Source of the DNA: an uncultured Collinsella sp.
GTDB taxonomy: Bacteria; Actinomycetota; Coriobacteriia; Coriobacteriales; Coriobacteriaceae
Reading direction: 5' to 3'
Assembly: GCA_900756765.1 (NCBI GenBank)
Contig: CAAELE010000026.1
Coordinates: 1-16,997, forward strand
DNA: 16,997 nt
The translations under genes were made by a program, and so were the position numbers. The notes below the pieces were generated by a model, which saw only the letters and a list, made by a program, of their open reading frames with translations, did not search any database and was not told the DNA's origin. The first letter of the stretch is position 1, and each line of letters starts with the position of its first letter. Below, piece after piece: positions 1 through 6,667 of the stretch.

Positions 1-13
1 CCAGGTTAAACTG

Positions 14-52
14 AAGGGACTGACCCCGGAGGAGTTCCGGAGCCAGTCCCTT
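14..52. repeat. Nested inverted repeat (REP-like hairpin)
   Basis: AAGGGACTG (14-22) is the perfect reverse complement of CAGTCCCTT (44-52). Inside it CCGGA (26-30) pairs with TCCGG (36-40), so the whole 39-nt stretch can form a two-tier hairpin. There is no T-tract on either side, so it is not an obvious intrinsic terminator. Its GGGACTG-type ends resemble those of the other inverted-repeat elements in the window, which suggests a small REP/MITE-like sequence. The rest of 53-229 shows no convincing gene. Confidence 0.5.
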
Positions 53-229
53 GCGGCGTAGTTCTTATTTAAGCCGTCCAAGTTTTGGGGTGCAGTTCAT
101 ACGTGCGACGGGGGTTCTTTCGTCCTGCGGAGTGTCCGCGAAGGTTAGCCCTCAGATCCTGCTACGACTACGTCCTCGGATTGTGGGGCTGAATGAAGGA
201 CGTGGCTGTGGGGGTGCCTTGTCCCGGTC

Positions 230-436
230 GCTGTTTCGCGGCGTGGCCGCGAAACCACGCGCCACTTTGGGCATGGAGGGCTAGCTGATTGTGGCCTTCT
301 GCTGCCCCAGTGCTGTTTCGCGCTTTGCGCGAAACATCGCAGCACTTTGGGCATAGTGGGGGAGTTGGTTGTCGCTGCCTTCTATCCCCTTGCTGTTTCG
401 CGCCTTTGGCGCGAAAGGCGCAGTACTTTGGGCGTG
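230..436. repeat. Three ~80-bp tandem units, each with a perfect hairpin
   Basis: Three units start near 230, 312 and 392. Each holds GCTG, a perfect stem opening with TTTCGCG, and then a conserved ACTTTGGGC. The stems are TTTCGCGG/CCGCGAAA with a 5-nt loop (234-254), TTTCGCGC/GCGCGAAA with loop TTT (316-334), and TTTCGCGCC/GGCGCGAAA with loop TTT (396-416). In the second unit an outer pair AGTGCTG (309-315)/CAGCACT (340-346) extends the stem. The stem bases differ between units but stay complementary. A degenerate relative may lie at 118-143. The array sits just beyond the 3' end of the minus-strand ATPase gene. Function is unknown. Confidence 0.75.
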
Positions 437-462
437 GGGGCTGGCTTGCGGACTCAGATGAC

Positions 463-1824
463 CTAGAGAGATATGGGTGCAAACGAGAAATCGTTGTTGG
501 GGTCGTCCTTTTCCATAAACTCATCGAGACAGAATGTCATATAGATTGGAACGTAAAGGATCTTGCCCTCTTTGCAAAGGTTTTCGTGGCTCAGCACAAC
601 GGCCTCGGGAATTTTGTACTCGCCCACACTCATCAAACGGTCGAGGGCTGCATGTGCTCGAACTTTCTTGCCCGATTTGACTTCGATTGGGACAACATGC
701 CCGCGGGCACCTTCGATTACAAAGTCGACTTCACCGACCTCACGCGTTTGGTAGTACCACGTATCTGCTCCGAGGGCAACGAGTTCCTGTGCGACCACGT
801 TCTCATAGAGGCCGCCGAGGTTGGGGGTTTTCATGTCAAGGTAGACGGCGCGTGCCGTGCTGCCGGGATACCGCGATGCGAGCATACCTGTATCGGACTC
901 GTATAGTTTAAAGGCCGTCGTTTTCTCCGTCCTCTTGAGAGGACTTCGTGCCTCCGTCACCTGGGGGACCATCAATCCAACGCCTGCGTTCACCAGCCAT
1001 AGGAAATCCTGCTCGTATTTTTGAAGACGAGCTCCCTCGCCTAGAGACGAGACGATAAAGCGATGGGACTCCGCCTCAAGCTGAACGGGAATTTGCTCGA
1101 AAATGGAGCGAACGTTAAACGCTCGAGTCGATGCATATTTAGAGATATCGCTTTTGTACTGATCGACTAGCTGAATTTGAAGCTCACGCGTTCTCACGAG
1201 CGAATAGCCCGAATCGATATAGTTCTGAACGACCTCCGGCATGCCGCCGCAAACGATATAAGCTCTAAAGTTTTTGAGCATCGCCTCATGAATAAAATTT
1301 TCGACGGGACGCCTCTCGACAAGGCAGCTGCGGATGTCTGCAAGCACATTCTCGCTGATGCTGTTTGCCCAACAAAACTCTTCAAAATCCATTGGCCGCA
1401 TAACAATGTGCTCGACATACCCCACCGGGAAAGAAGAGATCCCCTTAAACTCAGTCCCAAGCATAGACCCCGAGAAGACATAGCTAAAGCGTCCGTCCTC
1501 GACCAGCGCCTTCATAAGTGTAACGATCTGCGGATACTCCTGAATCTCATCGACGAAGATAAGCGTGTCTCCTTCAACAAGCGGTGCATCCGCAAGAAGG
1601 GCCACACGGTTGATGAAGTCAATGGAGTTCTTAGCGCCAACAAGTACGTCTCTTGCCTCGGCATCAAGTAGCAGATTGACCTCATAATACGAAGCGTAGT
1701 TGCTCTTTCCAAACGCGCGAATCGCATAGCTCTTGCCAATCTGACGCGCACCGGTAACAAGCAGGGCCTTATGGGAGTTATTCTTCCAGCTCAAAAGCCT
1801 ATCAGTGACCTTGCGGCGTAGCAT
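463..1824 (-). CDS. AAA+ ATPase with DUF4143 / PD-(D/E)XK-like C-terminus
   Basis: This 453-residue protein belongs to the AAA_14 + DUF4143 ATPases, a widespread family of unclear role. Visible motifs are a Walker A GARQIGKS (residues 25-32), a Walker B LIFVDE (88-93), a sensor-like SGS (118-120), and a C-terminal set E341 (GLYEN), EVD (365-367) and EVKSG (381-385). That last set matches the spacing of a PD-(D/E)XK nuclease core. The length is typical of the family and the frame is intact. The ATG at 1824 is supported by GAGGTG at 1829-1834 (read on the minus strand). It appears monocistronic, with 34-bp tandem repeats directly upstream and hairpin repeats directly downstream. Base composition looks less G/C-rich than the metabolic genes that follow, suggesting acquisition by transfer. 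Family assignment is firm; DNA cleavage is only inferred from the motif. Confidence 0.9.
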   Translation of the reverse strand: MLRRKVTDRLLSWKNNSHKALLVTGARQIGKSYAIRAFGKSNYASYYEVNLLLDAEARDVLVGAKNSIDFINRVALLADAPLVEGDTLIFVDEIQEYPQIVTLMKALVEDGRFSYVFSGSMLGTEFKGISSFPVGYVEHIVMRPMDFEEFCWANSISENVLADIRSCLVERRPVENFIHEAMLKNFRAYIVCGGMPEVVQNYIDSGYSLVRTRELQIQLVDQYKSDISKYASTRAFNVRSIFEQIPVQLEAESHRFIVSSLGEGARLQKYEQDFLWLVNAGVGLMVPQVTEARSPLKRTEKTTAFKLYESDTGMLASRYPGSTARAVYLDMKTPNLGGLYENVVAQELVALGADTWYYQTREVGEVDFVIEGARGHVVPIEVKSGKKVRAHAALDRLMSVGEYKIPEAVVLSHENLCKEGKILYVPIYMTFCLDEFMEKDDPNNDFSFAPISL

Positions 1825-1839
1825 TAAAACACCTCATTG

Positions 1840-1925
1840 ACAAAAATTGGCAAATAGATTTGCCCCTAATCATACAAAAATTGACAAATAGATTTGACCC
1901 AAATCATACAAAAATTGGCAAATAG
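1840..1925 (-). repeat. 34-bp tandem repeats (2.5 copies) at the ATPase promoter
   Basis: Copy 1 is 1840-1873, copy 2 is 1874-1907 and a partial copy 3 is 1908-1925. Each full copy contains CAAATAGATTTG, a short palindrome with centre AG. In copy 1 it extends to GGCAAATAGATTTGCC. Every repeat junction reads TATGAT on the minus strand (for example 1869-1874), a plausible -10 box for the ATPase gene, whose start codon is only 16 bp beyond the array. The arrangement suggests repeated operator or iteron-like binding sites, perhaps for autoregulation. The binding protein is unknown. Confidence 0.75.
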
Positions 1926-1931
1926 CAAAGC

Positions 1932-2150
1932 TCACTTAGGCCTCAAAGCCAGCGAACCAGCACGGTACTTTGCGAAAAGGCTGGCGGCGCCGTTGTTGAG
2001 GGTGGCCAGGTTGACAGTGGCGCCGTTAGCGTTCTCGGCTGCTTGGGCGCGCAGGAGCGAAAGGGCGTCGGCAGCGTTCATGCAGAAGCCGACGGTAAAG
2101 TTCCATACTGCGAACTCGCAGTCGCTTGCCGCGGGGTGAAGCGCGATCGG
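1932..2150 (-). pseudogene. Gene remnant, C-terminal fragment of unknown protein
   Basis: On the minus strand a frame stays open for 72 residues, from just after a TAG (plus 2151-2153) to a TGA (plus 1932-1934). Its codons look native, with residues such as SDCEFAVWNFTVGFCMNAAD and a final KYRAGSLALRPK. The first in-frame ATG would give only 49 residues and has no clear ribosome binding site. I therefore read it as the 3' end of a gene whose front was lost. I do not recognise the family. Alternatively it could be a small intact gene. The opposite-strand frame over the same bases looks less protein-like. Confidence 0.4.
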
Positions 2151-2443
2151 CTATCCCTTATGTTGGATGAAAAGCCCCATGTTTTTGCAGGGGTGCATAC
2201 TCGTCAAATTAATGTATAGAATCGCGTATAGTGCGAGTAAGATATTGCGCTGTCCGTTTTGTGTTTAGCAAAGATATAGTTTGCATAATCTGGTCTAATC
2301 CCTGCTCTATTTAAATAAAGTTGCACGTAAATGGCGTAGATATGCCTGAACTGGGCTTCTTTACGCTGAGCGGGTAAAATCGACCGTTCGCCGCTTAGGT
2401 ATTTTCAAAATGAATAAAATGAGCGATAAAGAGAATATAAACC
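2151..2443 (+). promoter_or_regulatory. AT-rich regulatory region upstream of arcC
   Basis: This stretch has no convincing gene and is distinctly more A/T-rich than its surroundings. It holds a direct repeat GTATAG...GTATAG near 2214-2240 flanked by TACTCG and CGAGTA, a TTTGCATAAT motif around 2280-2289, and further TAAAGA/TATAAA-like boxes at 2427-2441. One or more arcC promoters probably lie here, but no -35/-10 pair stands out. No known riboswitch core was recognised. Confidence 0.4.
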
Positions 2444-2481
2444 TTAATAAACTCGCGTATCGCACGGACGCGGGTTATTAA
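2444..2481 (+). promoter_or_regulatory. Leader hairpin before arcC
   Basis: TTAATAAACTCGCG (2444-2457) can pair with CGCGGGTTATTAA (2469-2481), with one bulged A and one G-U pair, around an 11-nt loop. It lies 36 nt before the chosen arcC start and ends 20 nt before the AAAGGA ribosome binding site. It could stabilise the transcript or modulate translation. It is not followed by a T-tract, so it is not a terminator in the plus direction. Confidence 0.5.
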
Positions 2482-2516
2482 TGGGTTGTAGGCCTTTTAC
2501 AGAAAGGATTCCAGCA

Positions 2517-3479
2517 ATGTCTAAGCCTCTTGGCAAGCCCGATCGTATTGTCGTCGCCCTCGGCGGCAACGCCCTCGGCAACAACCCCGTCGAGCAGATC
2601 GAGGCCGTGAGCAACACCGCCCACGCTCTCCTTGGTCTTATCGAGCAGGGCAACGAGATCATCATCACCCACGGCAACGGCCCGCAGGTCGGCATGATCC
2701 AGAACGCCTTCGCTGCTGCCCACGATGCCATCGGCACCCCCGAGATGCCGCTGCCCGAGTGCGGCGCCATGTCCCAGGGCTACATCGGCTACCACCTGCA
2801 GCAGGGCATCGGCCGCGAGATGCACAAGCGCTATAAGCGTTGGCACGCCGCCACCGTCGTCACCCAGATCGAGTGCGATCCCGACGATCCCGCGTTCAAG
2901 AACCCGACCAAGCCGATCGGCCCCTTCTACACCGAGGAGCAGGCCAAGGAGTTCATGGCCGAGGATCCCTCCAAGGTCTTCGTCGAGGATTCCGGCCGCG
3001 GCTGGCGTCGCGTCGTCGCCTCCCCCGATCCCAAGAAGATCGTCGAGGCCGACTCCATCCTCAACCTGCTCGACAACGAGTTCATCGTCATCGCCTGCGG
3101 TGGCGGCGGCATCCCCGTCGTCCGCGACTACGAGAACAAGGGCTGCTACAAGGGCGTTCCCGCCGTCATCGACAAGGACCTGGGCGGCGAGCTGCTGGCT
3201 GAGGACTGCGACGCCGACGTTCTGTTCCTGCTGACCGCCGTTGAGCATGTCGCCATCAACTTTGGCAAGCCCAACCAGGAGGAGCTCGAGGACCTCACCG
3301 CCGACGAGGCCGAGCGTCTGGCCGACGAGGGTCAGTTCGGCAAGGGCTCCATGGAGCCCAAGGTCCGCGCCGCCATCAAGTTCGCCCGCTCCCGCAAGGG
3401 CCGCACCTGCATCATCGGCGCCCTGGACAAGGCCGCCGAGACCATGGCCGGCCTCTCCGGTACCCGCATCCACGAGTAG
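2517..3479 (+). CDS. arcC: Carbamate kinase
   Basis: This 320-residue protein matches carbamate kinase, which transfers phosphate from carbamoyl phosphate to ADP, giving ATP plus carbamate in the cytoplasm. Family signatures are VALGGNAL (13-20), THGNGPQVG (51-59), an EDSGRGWRRVVASP block (157-170), ACGGGGIPVV (193-202), VIDKDLGGELLA (218-229) and GSMEPKV (277-283). The ATG at 2517 is preferred over one at 2481 because AAAGGA (2503-2508) sits 8 nt before it, and the earlier start would add a non-conserved 12-residue leader and overlap the hairpin. Length is normal. It stands alone: no arginine deiminase, ornithine carbamoyltransferase or antiporter is adjacent, so the carbamoyl phosphate source must be encoded elsewhere. 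Confidence 0.95.
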   Translation: MSKPLGKPDRIVVALGGNALGNNPVEQIEAVSNTAHALLGLIEQGNEIIITHGNGPQVGMIQNAFAAAHDAIGTPEMPLPECGAMSQGYIGYHLQQGIGREMHKRYKRWHAATVVTQIECDPDDPAFKNPTKPIGPFYTEEQAKEFMAEDPSKVFVEDSGRGWRRVVASPDPKKIVEADSILNLLDNEFIVIACGGGGIPVVRDYENKGCYKGVPAVIDKDLGGELLAEDCDADVLFLLTAVEHVAINFGKPNQEELEDLTADEAERLADEGQFGKGSMEPKVRAAIKFARSRKGRTCIIGALDKAAETMAGLSGTRIHE

Positions 3480-3501
3480 TCCCTACTCCGTTGCCTCTCC
3501 C

Positions 3502-3525
3502 GTGGGCGCCAGGCAAAGCGCCCAC
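3502..3525 (+). terminator. Hairpin downstream of arcC
   Basis: GTGGGCGC (3502-3509) and GCGCCCAC (3518-3525) form a perfect 8-bp stem, 22 nt after the arcC stop. There is no T-run after it. It may serve as a 3' stabilising stem or a weak terminator ahead of the stronger one at 3545. Confidence 0.45.
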
Positions 3526-3544
3526 AAACTAGCCTCTCTTCATG

Positions 3545-3577
3545 AGCCCTGCAGTCCGCTCCGACTGCGGGGCTTTT
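3545..3577 (+). terminator. Intrinsic terminator of arcC
   Basis: AGCCCTGCAGTC (3545-3556) pairs with GACTGCGGGGCT (3563-3574) across a 6-nt loop, followed by TTTT (3574-3577). The single internal mismatch does not break the stem. It follows arcC in the correct orientation. Confidence 0.75.
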
Positions 3578-3628
3578 GCTATTGAGGTCGCTGTTCATGA
3601 GGAGTGCTGCGCGCCGCGCCCAAATCAC

Positions 3629-3690
3629 GAGAGTGGATAATCTCCCACTTTGAGCCTGCGTACAGGCCAAAAGTGGGAGATTATCCATTC
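3629..3690. repeat. Long inverted repeat with inner hairpin
   Basis: TGGATAATCTCCCACTTT (3634-3651) is perfectly complementary to 3670-3687, and the match extends outward a few bases with one mismatch. Between the arms GCCTG (3654-3658) pairs with CAGGC (3663-3667) around CGTA. The 62-bp palindrome resembles a small non-autonomous element rather than a terminator, as no T-tract follows. Confidence 0.65.
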
Positions 3691-3699
3691 TCATTCCGG

Positions 3700-3783
3700 G
3701 TAGTCATTGGGGACGTTCTTAAACGACTAGTTAAACAAGAACGTCTCCAACGACTACTCATTTAAGTCTGTCCCCAATGACTA
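3700..3783. repeat. Three-arm inverted-repeat element (MITE/REPIN-like)
   Basis: TAGTCATTGGGGAC (3701-3714) is the perfect reverse complement of GTCCCCAATGACTA (3770-3783), giving 14-bp terminal inverted repeats. A third arm at 3737-3757 is complementary to 3700-3720 with two mismatches, so the left arm can pair with either partner. The right end supplies the TAG stop of the minus-strand peptidase gene. GGGGAC/GTCCCC ends are typical of RAYT- or transposase-mobilised short repeats, but no transposase gene is in the window. Confidence 0.65.
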
Positions 3784-4782
3784 GTAGTAGGCCCACATGG
3801 CTTCGATTTCGTTGAGGACCTCCACCACGCCCCAGCGGCGGGCGCTGCGGCTGGCCGAGTTGGGGTCGTAGACGCCAATCTGGTTGGCATCGTCGATGCC
3901 GTAGAGCACGATGTAGTGGCCTACGTTGGTAAACGTACCGAGGCGCACTGCGGCGATGACGGGCGCACCCGAGCGAAGTGCTTGGGTAATCGATTCGCGA
4001 TTGTTATAGAGCTGTGTTCCGTTGAGCCCCAGCTGCCACGCACCGCCTGTCATAAACGACCACTCGGTGGCACCAGTGGGGGCGTAGTTGCCGGCTTCGG
4101 CCAGTGCGCATATATCGACCGGCGTCTTATCGGTATGGCCGGTCTTAAAGATATAGACCATGGTGAGGCAAGTGGGACCGCAAGCGTTTTCGCGAATAGT
4201 GCCACCGGCATAGGGCAGCTCCGACCATGCGGGGTCAATTTGGTAGATGTGGGGCATGGTGCCGGCCTGCCACTGCGAGCGTGGGGTCGAGAACGCAAAG
4301 GAGTAACCGGGTGCGACGGGAGCTTTAAGCAGCTTGTCCTCGGCAGTGGGCTCGAGACCGGCTGATCCGTGAGAGATACAGGATCCCAAAAACACAAAGA
4401 CGAGGCAGGCGGCGATGGAGCAAAACGCAAGGCGTAGGCGGCGGGCCGGAAGCGCGTGACTTGTGGTGTGCGACGCGGGGCGAGGGGCGGAATTGCCGCA
4501 ATCGCGTTGAGGTCGCGAAAAGGAGCGCTTAACGTAGTAGTCGGTCTTACGGCGATCGTAGCGGCGTGGCTGCGATGTGTCGGTCTGGCGTTGGCGTGTG
4601 CTCGTACTCATTCGGTCTGACTGCTGCACGGTACGGCTTTGTTGCCGCGAAGAAGCCCCGAGCTGCTCTTGGGGGCGCTGCGGGTTGTCGTTGTCGGAGG
4701 TGCTTCTGGGCGTTGGCGTGGTGCGGCCGGCAAGGCGCACGCTTTGTGGCCGTTGGTCGCCGTCATTGTATCCATATGCCAT
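3781..4782 (-). CDS. Membrane-anchored C39-like cysteine peptidase
   Basis: The protein has 333 residues from the ATG at 4782. Residues 1-115 are a low-complexity region rich in Q, R, S, T and P. Residues ~116-135 form one hydrophobic segment, and the rest is a papain-like C39_2 fold with ACGPTC (catalytic C201), VGHYIVLYGID (H289) and DPNS (D306). The basic region before the helix predicts an uncleaved anchor with the peptidase outside the cell. AAGGTG ends 6 nt before ATG 4782; a GTG at 4791 in frame is the alternative and would add MIR. C39-like domains cleave peptide bonds, sometimes in bacteriocin leaders, but no ABC transporter or peptide gene is near, so the substrate is unknown. The stop codon lies in the 3700-3783 repeat. 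Confidence 0.85.
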   Translation of the reverse strand: MAYGYNDGDQRPQSVRLAGRTTPTPRSTSDNDNPQRPQEQLGASSRQQSRTVQQSDRMSTSTRQRQTDTSQPRRYDRRKTDYYVKRSFSRPQRDCGNSAPRPASHTTSHALPARRLRLAFCSIAACLVFVFLGSCISHGSAGLEPTAEDKLLKAPVAPGYSFAFSTPRSQWQAGTMPHIYQIDPAWSELPYAGGTIRENACGPTCLTMVYIFKTGHTDKTPVDICALAEAGNYAPTGATEWSFMTGGAWQLGLNGTQLYNNRESITQALRSGAPVIAAVRLGTFTNVGHYIVLYGIDDANQIGVYDPNSASRSARRWGVVEVLNEIEAMWAYY

Positions 4783-5138
4783 TCGAATCACCTTGCCTCA
4801 TGTGTAACTTGTCTATCCTACATAAAAAGATGCACGACACATGGGCATGTGCGCCAAAAGCCTGACAAATGGTATGAACGTTGCCGCGCCGCGCGCCAAG
4901 CGTCACGGCAACAGGTATTCAAAAGCAGCCAAGATGAAAGCGTCCAAGACGAATGACGTCTTCCTCCGTTCGTCCCAAAAACGGCGCCGCTCGTTTTGCA
5001 GTTCTGCCTTCGGTCGAGCCGCAAGCGGCGCTGCTGTGCCAAGGCCGTATCTTAAAGCCACGAAATAAAAGCGCGCGGCAAAACAGGCCACGCAAGGGGT
5101 GACGCCAAAGAGGCGTCAATAAGGAAAGGAGGGGAACA
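4783..5138. promoter_or_regulatory. Divergent intergenic region, peptidase / permease
   Basis: These ~350 bases separate two divergent genes and contain no convincing coding frame. They include CACATGGGCATGTG (4838-4851), a 6+2+6 palindrome that could be an operator. Small hairpins lie at 4946-4962 (AAGACG/CGTCTT) and near 5019-5030 (GCCGCAAGCGGC). Promoters for both genes should lie here, but I could not place them confidently. No known riboswitch or T-box core was seen. Confidence 0.45.
5100..5134 (+). promoter_or_regulatory. Leader hairpin plus strong ribosome binding site
   Basis: TGACGCC (5100-5106) and GGCGTCA (5112-5118) form a perfect 7-bp stem with loop AAAGA. It is followed by AAAGGAGGGG (5125-5134), which ends 4 nt before the permease ATG at 5139. 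The stem directly precedes the Shine-Dalgarno sequence and could affect ribosome access or mRNA stability. Confidence 0.55.
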
Positions 5139-6590
5139 ATGGCGGACAAGAACGCAGAAGTTGCAGTCGAAGGTAACGGTGGCATGAAGAAAACGCTTTC
5201 GCTCTGGAACTTCTTCACCATCGGTTTCGGTGCCATCATCGGAACTGGCTGGGTTCTGCAGGTCGGCGACTGGATGGTCGTGGGCGGCGGTCCCGTTCCC
5301 GCTATGATCGCATTCCTCTTGGGTGCAATCTTTCTCGTGCCCGTCGGAGCTGTTTTCGGTGAGCTCACGGCTGCTATCCCCATCTCGGGCGGCATTGTCG
5401 AGTATGTCGATCGTAGCTTTGGCCGTACGCTGAGCTATATCACCGGTTGGCTCCTGGCCCTGGGCAACGGCATCCTGTGCCCGTGGGAGGCAATCGCTAT
5501 CTCGACCCTCGTGTCCGAGATGTTCGGCAGCCTGCCCGGTCTTGAGTGGCTGCGTGCCGTCAAGCTCTATACCATCCTGGGCGCCGACGTTTACCTGTTC
5601 CCGACGCTGATCGCGCTCGGCTTTGCAGTCTACGTCATCTTCCTCAACTTCCGCGGTGCCAGCTCAGCCGCCAAGCTGCAGGCCTTCCTGACCAAGGCCC
5701 TGCTCTGCGGCATGCTGCTCGCCATGGGCGTCTCGCTGTTCACCGGCTCGCCGGACAACGCCATGCCCGTGTTCTCCCAGGTCACCGGTGCTGGCGGCGG
5801 CAAGCCTGCTACCGAGGGCACCAGCCTGTTCGCAGGCATCGTTTCGGTCCTGGTTCTGACCCCGTTCTTCTATGCCGGCTTCGACACCATTCCTCAGCAG
5901 GCTGAGGAAGCAGCCGAGGGCCTCAACTGGAACAAGTTCGGCAAGATCATCTCCCTGGCCCTGCTGGCCGCAGGCGGCTTCTACATGGTCTGCATCTACT
6001 CGTTCGGCACCATCCTCGACTGGCATGAGTTCGTTAAGAGCCCGGTTCCCGCGCTTGCCTGCCTCAAGGGCATCAACATGCTCCTGTACCTGGCCATGCT
6101 CGTCATTGCCACGCTTGGACCCATGGGCCCGATGAACTCCTTCTACGGCGCCACGAGCCGCATCATGCTCGCCATGGGCCGCAAGGGCCAGCTGCCCGAG
6201 AAGTTCGCCGAGGTCGATCCCAAGTCCGGCGCTCCCAAGCTCGCCTGCGTCGTTCTGGGCGTCATCACCGTCGTCGGTCCGTTTCTGGGCAAGAACATGC
6301 TCATCCCTCTGACCAACGTGTCGGCTCTCGCCTTCATCTTCTCCTGCGGCATGGTCGCTCTCGCTTGCCTGCGCATGCGCTTCACCGAGCCCGACCTGCC
6401 TCGTCCCTACGAGGTGCCCGGCGGCAAGTTTGGCATCAGCCTCGCTATCGTTGCCTGCGGCACCATCATTGGCCTGCTCGTGATCCCGTTCTCTCCCGCC
6501 TCCCTCAACATGGTGGAGTGGAGCATCGTGATCGGCTGGCTGGCCGTTGGCCTGGCCCTCATGGCCTTCACCAATTCCCGCAAAAAATAA
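5139..6590 (+). CDS. APC-family amino acid permease
   Basis: This 483-residue integral membrane protein has the layout of the amino acid-polyamine-organocation (APC) superfamily. It has about twelve hydrophobic segments and the unwound first-helix motif GFGAIIGTGW (29-38). Other APC features are FGELTAAIPISGG (73-85), GFDTIPQQAEEA (247-258) and a MGPMNSFYGATSR block (328-341). It should move an amino acid or amine across the cytoplasmic membrane by proton or exchange coupling; the substrate cannot be read from sequence. The start has a strong AGGAGGGG site 4 nt upstream. It is followed after 131 bp by an amidohydrolase on the same strand, so import followed by hydrolysis is a reasonable guess. 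Family confidence is high, substrate unknown. Confidence 0.92.
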   Translation: MADKNAEVAVEGNGGMKKTLSLWNFFTIGFGAIIGTGWVLQVGDWMVVGGGPVPAMIAFLLGAIFLVPVGAVFGELTAAIPISGGIVEYVDRSFGRTLSYITGWLLALGNGILCPWEAIAISTLVSEMFGSLPGLEWLRAVKLYTILGADVYLFPTLIALGFAVYVIFLNFRGASSAAKLQAFLTKALLCGMLLAMGVSLFTGSPDNAMPVFSQVTGAGGGKPATEGTSLFAGIVSVLVLTPFFYAGFDTIPQQAEEAAEGLNWNKFGKIISLALLAAGGFYMVCIYSFGTILDWHEFVKSPVPALACLKGINMLLYLAMLVIATLGPMGPMNSFYGATSRIMLAMGRKGQLPEKFAEVDPKSGAPKLACVVLGVITVVGPFLGKNMLIPLTNVSALAFIFSCGMVALACLRMRFTEPDLPRPYEVPGGKFGISLAIVACGTIIGLLVIPFSPASLNMVEWSIVIGWLAVGLALMAFTNSRKK

Positions 6591-6610
6591 CGCCTAGCCG
6601 GGGCGGATCG

Positions 6611-6639
6611 GGTGCGCGGAACCCTCTCTTCCGCGCACC
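6611..6639 (+). terminator. Perfect 11-bp hairpin between permease and hydrolase
   Basis: GGTGCGCGGAA (6611-6621) and TTCCGCGCACC (6629-6639) form an uninterrupted stem with a 7-nt loop, 20 nt after the permease stop. No T-run follows directly (only GTTTTG at 6661). It may be a partial terminator or an RNA-stability stem that sets different levels for the two genes. Confidence 0.5.
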
Positions 6640-6667
6640 GAACCCGGCACCACTTGGGTAGTTTTGT

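Noticed and set aside
230..436. CRISPR-like array
   Set aside because: The units are ~80 bp with only three copies, the repeated part is not identical, there are no uniform spacers and no cas genes.
289..906. Plus-strand frame of 205 residues over the ATPase 3' end
   Set aside because: It runs opposite to a well-supported ATPase gene and through the hairpin repeats, with no ribosome site or recognisable domain.
2478..3473. Minus-strand frame of ~330 residues opposite arcC
   Set aside because: It is a G/C-skew artefact, rich in Gly, Val, Asp and Leu, antisense to the fully conserved carbamate kinase.
3629..3783. Attachment site or complete insertion sequence
   Set aside because: Inverted repeats are present, but there is no transposase or integrase gene and no clear target duplication.
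4841..5068. Small basic protein in the permease upstream region
   Set aside because: The composition is lysine/arginine-rich but patternless, with no good ribosome site; the bases better fit a leader or promoter region.
4820..5138. Riboswitch or T-box before the permease
   Set aside because: Only short local stems are present; no T-box tRNA-binding sequence and no lysine or glycine riboswitch core was recognised.
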